Origin: Candidatus Sumerlaeota bacterium
Lineage (GTDB): Bacteria; Sumerlaeota; T1SED10-198M
Direction of reading: 5' to 3'
DNA length: 5,139 nucleotides
Assembly (NCBI GenBank): GCA_003554345.1
Contig: PWGE01000051.1
Span: 1 to 5,139 of the forward strand
Both the position numbers and the translations under genes were made by a program. Each line of letters starts with the position of its first letter. Position 1 is the stretch's first letter. The notes under the pieces are model-generated. The model saw only the letters and a program-made list of their open reading frames with translations, did not search any database and had not been told where the DNA came from. Shown one piece after another: positions 1 to 5,059 of this stretch.

Positions 1-592
1 GGCAGGTATGGACATTTTTGCTCCAGAAGGCTCCATGGTTGTTGACATCGGCGGAGGAACTACTGACATCGGCATTCTTTCCTTAGGTGATCTCGTTGTA
101 TCCGAATCAATCAAAATAGCCGGCAATCACTTAGACAATGAAATCATGAAATACATGAAACAGGCATATCATTTGATGATCGGACCAAAAACTGCAGAAA
201 AAGTAAAAATCCAGTTAGGTACGGTAAAAGAAAAACTGGAAAACGACAAAGAATTTACTTTTGCAGGACGGGACCTGAAAAACGGACTTCCAAGAAGGGT
301 AACCATCAAACAGTCTGAAATTAGGCATATATTTTTAGAGGCGTTTGATGCAATCGACAACACAACCAGGAAAGTGCTTATGAGCGCACCCCCTGAACTT
401 TCTTCTGATATTTACCGGAAGGGGATTACAGTAAACGGCGGCGGTGCATTAGTTGATGGGATTAAAGAGCATTTGGAAAAATCACTTTCATTAAAGATTA
501 ATATCGCCCCAAACGCGTTAACCTCAATTGTTGAAGGATCAAAGATCCTTCTGAAAAATCGGGGAAATTATCTTGTTAAGCCCTTAGATTAA
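1..592 (+). CDS. mreB: MreB-family actin homologue, copy 1 (5' truncated by window edge)
   Basis: This is the C-terminal part, about 196 residues, of a bacterial actin of the MreB/Mbl family. Such proteins form ATP-dependent filaments under the membrane that organise cell-wall synthesis or cell shape. The reading frame is open to the left edge. The ATG at position 8 is internal, because it aligns with the stretch just before the second phosphate-binding loop in the two complete copies downstream, so domain Ia lies outside the window. Visible motifs are the phosphate-2 loop DIGGGTTD at 44-67, the block SIKIAGNHLDNE, the GRDLKNGLP segment, the adenosine-motif NGGGA at 434-448, and the terminal tail LLKNRGNYLVKPLD. 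By eye it is about half identical to copy 3 and keeps GGGA and VEGS/T-K in common with copy 2. The stop is 26 bp before copy 2, so the two are very probably co-transcribed. The family call is firm. The specific role (elongation, curvature or motility) is unknown. Confidence 0.93.
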   Translation, partial: AGMDIFAPEGSMVVDIGGGTTDIGILSLGDLVVSESIKIAGNHLDNEIMKYMKQAYHLMIGPKTAEKVKIQLGTVKEKLENDKEFTFAGRDLKNGLPRRVTIKQSEIRHIFLEAFDAIDNTTRKVLMSAPPELSSDIYRKGITVNGGGALVDGIKEHLEKSLSLKINIAPNALTSIVEGSKILLKNRGNYLVKPLD

Positions 593-605
593 GAGGAAAA
601 AACAC

Positions 606-612
606 AAGGAGT
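606..612 (+). promoter_or_regulatory. Ribosome binding site of MreB copy 2
   Basis: AAGGAGT ends 6 nt before the ATG at 619, an almost ideal Shine-Dalgarno sequence and spacing. It fixes the start of copy 2. No promoter-like element is seen in the 26-bp gap, consistent with translation from a polycistronic mRNA. Confidence 0.85.
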
Positions 613-618
613 CTTGAT

Positions 619-1629
619 ATGGCAGAAGAAAAACAATTAGGAATAGGAATTGATTTCGGTACGACCAATTTGCTGGTATATGTCCAGGGACATGGAATCA
701 TATTTAATGAACCTTCCGTGGTTGCCTTTGATATTGAAACCGGAGAAATTATTGCAGGCGGGAAAGACGCTTTTTCCATGATTGGAAAAACTCACAGTAA
801 AATAAAAGTCAGCAAACCGCTGCGCGAGGGTGTAATTTCTGACATGGATGCTGCAAAGGCACTATTAAAATTTGTATTCCAGCGAGTGCAGACCCTGAAA
901 AGCCTGAAAAACTCATTATGTCTGATCTGCTGCCCTTCCGAAGTAACTCAGATTGAACGAGAAGCCCTCAAAGACCTTGCTCTTCAGATGGGAATCACCG
1001 ATGCATTTATTGAAGAAGAAATCAAATCCGGGGCCATCGGTTCAGGAATAGATATCTACAGCCCGGAAGCAGCTATGGTTATTGATCTTGGCGGCGGCAG
1101 TACAGATGTCGGGGTTCTTTCGTTAGGAGATGTAGTATTATCCAAATCAATACGGATTGCTGGGAATTATATTGACCAGGAAATCATCAAATTTGTTCAT
1201 AAACAGCATAATCTTGTTATAGGCCCAATTACTGCAGAGCAGATAAAAATTTCTGTTGCTACCCTTATTCCGAATGATAAGGAAAGAAAGATAGAAATAT
1301 CAGGCCGGGATCTGGTAACTGGCTTGCCTTCAGCAGTTACTATTTCATCTAAAGAAATTTTTGAACTTCTCCTTCCAATTTATGGAGAAATTACCAATGT
1401 TGTATACACCGTTCTTGAGCAGACTCCTCCTGAATTGGCATCAGATATTGTCAAGAAAGGGATTATCATTGAAGGAGGAGGGGCCTTAATTCCCGGTGTG
1501 AAGGAATACTTCGAGAAGGCTTTGAATCTAAAGGTACGCATTGCGCCGGAGCCTTTGCGAGTTGTTGTTGAAGGAACAAAAGTTCTGCTGAAAAACAGGG
1601 GAAGCTACCTGGTGAATCCCCAGGATTAG
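619..1629 (+). CDS. mreB: MreB-family actin homologue, copy 2 (complete)
   Basis: A full-length MreB-type actin of 336 residues, the usual size for the family. The phosphate-1 loop GIDFGTTN is at residues 10-17, a triple-Glu segment IEEEIKSGAIG has E132-E134, the phosphate-2 loop DLGGGSTD starts at D156, and the adenosine-binding EGGGA is at 285-289. Canonical MreB has V/I-E-E-P followed by small residues at the triple-Glu site. Here the Pro is a Glu, followed by V/I-K, a variant I recall from Spiroplasma MreBs. The N-terminus (MAEEKQLGIGIDFG) begins almost directly with the first beta strand, so no amphipathic membrane-binding helix precedes it. The segment around residues 219-228 (IPNDKERKIE) differs from copies 1 and 3. 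The tail LLKNRGSYLVNPQD matches the other copies. It sits between two paralogues, 26 bp after copy 1 and 39 bp before copy 3. Assignment to MreB is firm, but which paralogue class (MreB, Mbl, MreBH or a new one) cannot be decided here. Confidence 0.95.
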   Translation: MAEEKQLGIGIDFGTTNLLVYVQGHGIIFNEPSVVAFDIETGEIIAGGKDAFSMIGKTHSKIKVSKPLREGVISDMDAAKALLKFVFQRVQTLKSLKNSLCLICCPSEVTQIEREALKDLALQMGITDAFIEEEIKSGAIGSGIDIYSPEAAMVIDLGGGSTDVGVLSLGDVVLSKSIRIAGNYIDQEIIKFVHKQHNLVIGPITAEQIKISVATLIPNDKERKIEISGRDLVTGLPSAVTISSKEIFELLLPIYGEITNVVYTVLEQTPPELASDIVKKGIIIEGGGALIPGVKEYFEKALNLKVRIAPEPLRVVVEGTKVLLKNRGSYLVNPQD

Positions 1630-1656
1630 CAGAAATGATAATCTACTAATAAATGT

Positions 1657-1663
1657 GTGAGGT
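1657..1663 (+). promoter_or_regulatory. Ribosome binding site of MreB copy 3
   Basis: GTGAGGT contains GAGG (1659-1662), which ends 6 nt before the ATG at 1669. The GTG at 1657 is in frame and could be mistaken for a start, but it is part of the Shine-Dalgarno sequence itself. The same GTGAGGT string precedes the gene at 2924. Confidence 0.8.
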
Positions 1664-1668
1664 ATACC

Positions 1669-2757
1669 ATGTTATCACTGAAAAAAACTTTTTCCGGTGT
1701 TTCCAGCACTACCAAAGAGGATAGGAAATTTGAAGAACCTCAACAGAATAATGACATTACTCATATTGGTATTGATTTGGGAACAGTTAATACAATTTTA
1801 TATATCAGCGGCAGCGGAATTGTCTTTAATGAACCAAGTGTTGTAGCTTTTGATAAAGACACAAAAAAAATTATTGCTGTTGGTCATGATGCAAAAAAAA
1901 TGATTGGGAAGGCCCATGATAAAGTAGAAGTTGTTCGACCGTTGACTCATGGTGCTGTATCTGACAAAACAGCTGCCCGGGCTTTTCTTGAACATATCAT
2001 TTTGAATTCTCCAAGGCAGGACATAAACAAACAAAAGGCAACTGTTTTGATCTGCTGCCATGCAGATTTATCAGCTATTGAAAGAAAAGCACTTCGAGAA
2101 CTTGCTTCAAGCTTCGGTATTACCGATGTACTGGTAGAAGAAGAAGTAAAAGCCGGAGCCATAGGTATGGGCGTGGATATTTTCCGCGCAATTGGGACGC
2201 TGGTTATCGACATAGGAGGAGGGTCTACAGATATTGGAGTCCTTTCGCTTGGAGATCTTGTTGTCTCCCGTTCAATAAAAATTGCTGGTGCAACATTTGA
2301 TAATGAGCTGATAAAATATTTAAAATTCAAGCGAAATTTTGAAATTGGACCTTCTTCGGCAGAGGAACTGAAAATCCAGCTTGCAACAGTGAAAAACGAA
2401 ATAAAGGACGACAAATCAGCAACTGTTTCAGGAAGAGACCTCCGGCACGGTCTGCCGGGAACTATTACGGTAAAACAGACCGAAGTCAGGGATGTATTGA
2501 TGAAGTCCTTCCGTACTATTGTCGGAGAAGTGTTTAAAGTGCTTGAAGCATGCCCCCCAGAAATTTCCTCAGACATTATGGACACCGGGGTATGCATTAA
2601 CGGCGGCGGATCGATGATAGACGGAGTCAAAGAATTTTTTGAAAACGAGCTAGAACTTCCTGTCATGCTCTCTGCCGAGCCGTTAACTTCAATAGCAATG
2701 GGAACCAAGGTACTCTTGAAGAATCGCGGCAACTATTTAGTTAAACCTTACGATTAA
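1669..2757 (+). CDS. mreB: MreB-family actin homologue, copy 3 (complete, N-terminally extended)
   Basis: A 362-residue MreB-type actin, last in the tandem array. Motifs are the phosphate-1 loop GIDLGTVN at residues 34-41, VEEEVKAGAIG with E157-E159, the phosphate-2 loop DIGGGSTD starting at D181, the GRDLRHGLP segment, adenosine-motif NGGGS at 311-315 (Ala replaced by Ser), and the tail LLKNRGNYLVKPYD. Compared with copy 2 it carries about 24 extra N-terminal residues. They begin MLSLKKTFSG, short and amphipathic in pattern like the membrane-binding leader of Gram-negative MreBs, and continue with a polar, acidic linker. The ATG at 1669 is preferred over the upstream GTG because it has a well-spaced GAGG. 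The gene is 39 bp after copy 2 and is followed within 35 bp by a strong terminator, so it closes the operon. The family call is firm. Membrane binding by the extension is inferred from pattern only. Confidence 0.95.
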   Translation: MLSLKKTFSGVSSTTKEDRKFEEPQQNNDITHIGIDLGTVNTILYISGSGIVFNEPSVVAFDKDTKKIIAVGHDAKKMIGKAHDKVEVVRPLTHGAVSDKTAARAFLEHIILNSPRQDINKQKATVLICCHADLSAIERKALRELASSFGITDVLVEEEVKAGAIGMGVDIFRAIGTLVIDIGGGSTDIGVLSLGDLVVSRSIKIAGATFDNELIKYLKFKRNFEIGPSSAEELKIQLATVKNEIKDDKSATVSGRDLRHGLPGTITVKQTEVRDVLMKSFRTIVGEVFKVLEACPPEISSDIMDTGVCINGGGSMIDGVKEFFENELELPVMLSAEPLTSIAMGTKVLLKNRGNYLVKPYD

Positions 2758-2790
2758 ATTGGTCCTTCAAAGAAGTACCTCCATGAGTCT

Positions 2791-2821
2791 GCCCCTGCCC
2801 GTATTACGGGCGGGGGCTTTT
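2791..2821 (+). terminator. Intrinsic terminator of the mreB array
   Basis: An 11-bp, very GC-rich hairpin: GCCCCTGCCCG (2791-2801), loop TATTA, CGGGCGGGGGC (2807-2817), with one T-G wobble, followed by TTTT. It starts 33 bp after the stop of copy 3. It should end the mreB transcript and insulate the next gene. Confidence 0.9.
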
Positions 2822-2840
2822 CCTTGGCTCCCAAAAAAAT

Positions 2841-2856
2841 TGTAACATAGATTACA
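2841..2856. promoter_or_regulatory. Crp/Fnr-like operator dyad upstream of the DUF438 gene
   Basis: TGTAACATAGATTACA contains the perfect dyad TGTAA-N6-TTACA, the same geometry as Crp-type sites (TGTGA-N6-TCACA). It also fits, with one mismatch, a TGTAAC-N4-GTTACA pattern that I recall for HcpR-type nitrosative-stress regulators in some anaerobes. Its centre (2848.5) is 41.5 bp upstream of position 2890, the start point predicted from the -10 box at 2878-2883. That is the classical class II activator position. The dyad is seen directly; the regulator family is inferred. Confidence 0.5.
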
Positions 2857-2877
2857 GAATTTATCTTCCTGCATGCA

Positions 2878-2883
2878 TATACT
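2878..2883 (+). promoter_or_regulatory. Candidate -10 box of the DUF438 gene
   Basis: TATACT matches five of six positions of the sigma-70-type -10 consensus and lies 40 bp before the start codon. The hexamer 17 bp upstream (CAGAAT) is not a credible -35, which suits an activator-dependent promoter served by the dyad just upstream. An alternative pairing, TTGTAA (2840-2845) with TATCTT (2862-2867) and a 16-bp spacer, is weaker at the -10. Confidence 0.45.
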
Positions 2884-2923
2884 TTTCTCATATATTTTAA
2901 CGAAATAAGTGAGGTTTAAGTAT

Positions 2924-4162
2924 ATGTGCAATTCATTTTCAGAAAAATCCCGTGAAGAACAACTGAAGGAAATTATATATCGCATCCACGATGGGGAGAA
3001 AATTAATGACTTGAAAAAAGAGTTTCAATATTTGCTGAAGCACCTTTCTGCAGAAGAAATTACTTCCATGGAACAGTCCCTTTTACAAGAAGGGGTTACA
3101 CCGGAAGAAATCAAGAATCTTTGTGATATCCATGTGGAAGTTTTTGAAGACTCTTTGAAAAAGAATATTGAAAAAGAAAAAGAGCATACTCATCCGGTAA
3201 CAGTCTTCAAGCAGGAAAACCGGGAACTGGAAAGCCGGCTGAAAGAAATTAAAAAAATTCTCAAAAATTTCAAAAAAACACAAAATCCGCAGACATATGA
3301 ACAGCTCCAGCTCTCAGCAAATCAATTAAAAGAATTTGAAAAGCATTATATTAGAAAAGAGAATCAGCTGTTCCCTCGTCTTGAAGCGGCAGGGTTCACT
3401 GGTCCTACAACCGTAATGTGGGGAAAGCATGATGAAATACGGGGAGAACTAAAGGCATTTCTTAAATTACTGAACAATGCTGACTCTGCAGCAAGCAGTA
3501 AAGAACTGAGCAGCCGTTTTTCTGCTTTATCAAAGAAAATGGAAAAGATGATCTTCATGGAAGAAAAAATCCTCTATCCTGCCTCATTAAAAAAGCTTAC
3601 TGATAAAGACTGGGATCAAATTCGGAAGGAAGAACAGGAAATCGGTCTTGCATGGCTAGCTCCAACTCATCAGGAAAAACAAATGGATTCTCAGTTGCCT
3701 GATTCCTCGGAATTAGTTTACAATACTAGCGAGGAGGATATGATGAATAAACTTATCCAGATACCGCTTCATGAAGGTATTGTAACGCAGCAGCAGCTTG
3801 ATCTTATGCTTCAGGCTCTTCCGTTTGACTTGACCTTTGTCGATGAAAATGACCAAGTGAGATATTACTCAGCCACCGACGACAGGATTTTTCCTAGAAC
3901 ACCTTCCATTATTGGCAGAACAGTCCAGAACTGTCACCCGCCGAAGAGTGTGCATATAGTTGAAAAAATAGTTGCTTCTTTTAAAAACAAAGAGAAAACT
4001 AGTGCAGAGTTTTGGATTGATCTTCAAGGAAGGAAAGTGCACATCCGGTACTTCCCTGTCTATGATGCCTCAGGGAACTATCGCGGGACAATTGAAGTTT
4101 CTCAGGATATTACAGACATCCAGAAGCTGGAAGGGGAAAAAAGACTTCTTGATTGGGAATAA
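2924..4162 (+). CDS. DUF438 + hemerythrin-like (HHE) + PAS domain protein
   Basis: A soluble 412-residue protein with the domain order of the DUF438 family. An N-terminal helical DUF438 domain spans about residues 8-80. A hemerythrin-like HHE domain spans about 88-220, and a C-terminal PAS domain about 291-402. Candidate diiron ligands are H88/H90, H141 with E146 (HYIRKE), H169 (KHDE) and E213/E214 (MEEKILYP). The PAS domain has the family's CHPPKS motif at 337-342 and the closing segment SQDITDIQKLEGEKRLLD. There is no signal peptide, membrane segment or catalytic output domain, so it probably acts in the cytoplasm as a sensor or in O2/NO/iron chemistry. HHE relatives such as YtfE/ScdA repair iron centres after NO stress, but that role is not shown for this family. 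The start is the ATG at 2924, because GAGG at 2911-2914 is its ribosome binding site. The in-frame GTG at 2909 overlaps that site and is rejected. It has its own terminator, and a Crp/Fnr-like dyad upstream suggests redox or NO control. Confidence 0.92.
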   Translation: MCNSFSEKSREEQLKEIIYRIHDGEKINDLKKEFQYLLKHLSAEEITSMEQSLLQEGVTPEEIKNLCDIHVEVFEDSLKKNIEKEKEHTHPVTVFKQENRELESRLKEIKKILKNFKKTQNPQTYEQLQLSANQLKEFEKHYIRKENQLFPRLEAAGFTGPTTVMWGKHDEIRGELKAFLKLLNNADSAASSKELSSRFSALSKKMEKMIFMEEKILYPASLKKLTDKDWDQIRKEEQEIGLAWLAPTHQEKQMDSQLPDSSELVYNTSEEDMMNKLIQIPLHEGIVTQQQLDLMLQALPFDLTFVDENDQVRYYSATDDRIFPRTPSIIGRTVQNCHPPKSVHIVEKIVASFKNKEKTSAEFWIDLQGRKVHIRYFPVYDASGNYRGTIEVSQDITDIQKLEGEKRLLDWE

Positions 4163-4204
4163 GCATCACTTTCCTGATGCACTGTTCCCATTTTGTGTTT
4201 TTTT
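4154..4204 (+). terminator. Composite intrinsic terminator of the DUF438 gene
   Basis: A two-part hairpin. The outer stem is TGGGAA (4154-4159) with TTCCCA (4185-4190). The inner stem is GCATCA (4163-4168) with TGATGC (4175-4180), with a 3x4-nt internal loop between them. It is followed at once by TTTTGTGTTTTTTT. The hairpin includes the last codons and stop of the DUF438 gene. It also overlaps the 3' end of a small antisense reading frame. Confidence 0.65.
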
Positions 4205-4315
4205 GTCATTCTGCTCTTTCCGTTCGGTTAAAAATTTAGTATCCTTTGACACACGGTCTTTGATCAATTTCGTGAATCTTTCATCTTTTCTTTTGTCTTT
4301 CATCCATACGAGCAT
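4166..4315 (-). CDS. Possible small antisense gene, 49 aa, highly charged, unrecognised
   Basis: A minus-strand frame from ATG (4315-4313) to TGA (4168-4166) encodes 49 residues. It starts MLVWMKDKRKDERFTKLIKD and continues RVSKDTKFLTERKEQ with a polar Lys/Asn/Ser-rich end. The central part looks like one amphipathic charged helix. There is no signal peptide and no membrane segment. Evidence for coding is modest. The gap is strikingly pyrimidine-rich on the + strand, opposite to every neighbouring + gene, so the minus strand has the purine bias of a coding strand, and the composition is protein-like. A GTGAG seven nt before the ATG is a weak ribosome binding site. Against it, the last ten or so codons coincide with the DUF438 terminator and its T-tract, which alone would give Lys/Asn-rich translation. 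It could also be a remnant of a longer gene. I do not recognise the family. Confidence 0.38.
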   Translation of the reverse strand: MLVWMKDKRKDERFTKLIKDRVSKDTKFLTERKEQNDKKTQNGNSASGK

Positions 4316-4357
4316 TCATGATCTCACAACCCATCATTGATCAAAAATATTTTATTT

Positions 4358-4364
4358 GAGGTGA
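4358..4364 (+). promoter_or_regulatory. Ribosome binding site of the SlyD-like gene
   Basis: GAGGTGA has its GAGG core five nt before the ATG at 4367. It decides the start in favour of that ATG over the in-frame TTG at 4337, which would add ten residues (MIKNILFEVT) not expected in the family. Confidence 0.8.
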
Positions 4365-4366
4365 CT

Positions 4367-4834
4367 ATGCAAGTAGCAGAAAACACGGTAGTAAGTTTAA
4401 ATTACACATTAAAGGATGATAATGGTACAGTACTTGATTCTTCTGAAAACAGAGAGCCGCTTACCTTTATCGCAGGAAAAGGAATGATTATTCCCGGCCT
4501 GGAACAAGCAATTATGGGTAAGGAAAAGGGAGAAGAACTCTCAGTAACTGTTAACCCTGAAGATGCTTACGGAGAATACAATGAATCTATGACGATTGAT
4601 GTAAACAAAGATCAGTTCCAGGGTGATGCTGAAATAACTGAAGGGATGCAGGTACAAGCTCATAACAAGGACGGCAGTACACAAGTACTTACTGTTAAAG
4701 ATGTACAGGATGAACAAGTGACCTTGGATGCAAATCATCCCCTGGCAGGTCAAACACTGTATTTTGATGTTTCAATTGAAGATGTCAGGGAAGCTACGGA
4801 CGAAGAACTGGAAAACAACCAGCCGTCCTCATAG
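4367..4834 (+). CDS. slyD: SlyD-like FKBP-type peptidyl-prolyl cis-trans isomerase
   Basis: A 155-residue cytoplasmic FKBP-type prolyl isomerase and folding helper of the SlyD class. The FKBP half carries LNYTLKDDNGTVLDSS (residues 11-26), EPLTF (30-34), GMIIPGLE (39-46) and PEDAYGEY (64-71). The insert-in-flap chaperone domain occupies about residues 72-118. The chain then returns to the FKBP fold with LDANHPLAGQTLYFDV (120-135) and ends in EDVREATDEELE. The C-terminal tail is short and acidic/polar (ENNQPSS) and lacks the His/Cys-rich nickel-binding tail of E. coli SlyD, so a hydrogenase-nickel role is not supported. A normal upstream gap and its own downstream terminator suggest a monocistronic gene. 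I find no convincing promoter in 4205-4357; a TTGACA at 4246-4251 has no -10 at the proper distance. The symbol reflects family membership, not proven orthology. Confidence 0.93.
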   Translation: MQVAENTVVSLNYTLKDDNGTVLDSSENREPLTFIAGKGMIIPGLEQAIMGKEKGEELSVTVNPEDAYGEYNESMTIDVNKDQFQGDAEITEGMQVQAHNKDGSTQVLTVKDVQDEQVTLDANHPLAGQTLYFDVSIEDVREATDEELENNQPSS

Positions 4835-4842
4835 GTTCTGTG

Positions 4843-4878
4843 AAAAGCGGGGAATTACATGCTGTTCCCCGCTTTTTT
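4843..4878. terminator. Bidirectional intrinsic terminator after the SlyD-like gene
   Basis: A perfect 12-bp inverted repeat: AAAAGCGGGGAA (4843-4854), a 10-nt loop, TTCCCCGCTTTT (4865-4876), followed by two more T. The A-rich left arm and T-rich right arm make it work from either side. This fits its place between the + strand isomerase gene and the minus-strand reading frame at the right edge. Confidence 0.92.
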
Positions 4879-5059
4879 ATCTTCCGTTTGCTGCTCATAG
4901 CAGCTCATTATGCATATGTAAGAAATCACATATGTCCCCCTAAGCATCATAGTCTGCTCTGAATATTTGGAATTAAAACACTTTTTTTAACATATGGGGT
5001 TTCATGACCCGGGATGCAGCTGCCGTAAAAAATACTAATCTACCTAAAATCCGTTGATT
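4879..5059. other. AT-rich intergenic stretch with short inverted repeats
   Basis: No credible gene is seen in these 181 bp. It holds GCTGCT-CAT-AGCAGC (4890-4904), then CATATGT (4913-4919) facing ACATATG (4928-4934) across 8 nt, and a further ACATATG at 4990-4996. A short GC-richer patch (5003-5025) contains CCCGGG and the palindrome GCAGCTGC. The change in texture near 4990-5025 could mark the end of a mobile element whose coding end lies to the right, but no terminal repeat can be confirmed with only one end visible. Confidence 0.5.

Noticed and set aside
1947-2732. Long minus-strand open frame (261 codons) opposite MreB copy 3
   Set aside because: It lies wholly antisense to a gene with all MreB motifs. 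Its product is Ser/Pro/Thr-rich as expected from the opposite strand of such a gene, with no domain pattern or suitable ribosome binding site.
2909-2923. GTG start five codons upstream of the DUF438 ATG, and the similar GTG at 1657 for MreB copy 3
   Set aside because: In both cases the GTG is part of a GTGAGGT Shine-Dalgarno sequence placed correctly for the downstream ATG.
2767-2985. Minus-strand 72-codon frame across the mreB terminator and DUF438 promoter region
   Set aside because: It spans a strong terminator hairpin, the promoter and the DUF438 start, and its product has no protein-family character.
4246-4251. TTGACA as a -35 box for the slyD-like gene
   Set aside because: No -10-like hexamer lies 16-18 bp downstream (the bases there read TTCGTG).
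3972-4340. Plus-strand 122-codon frame running through the end of the DUF438 gene into the gap
   Set aside because: It is out of frame with the well-supported DUF438 gene. The later part is Phe/Ser-rich, simply reflecting pyrimidine-rich DNA and the terminator T-tract.
4260-4344. Two TTGATCAA palindromes (4260-4267 and 4337-4344) as a paired operator upstream of slyD
   Set aside because: An 8-bp palindrome is short, the 77-bp spacing is unremarkable, and no promoter with proper geometry is seen beside either copy. Chance is the simpler explanation.
4337-4366. TTG start extending the SlyD-like protein by ten residues
   Set aside because: The extension spans the gene's own ribosome binding site, and SlyD proteins normally start close to the first beta strand.
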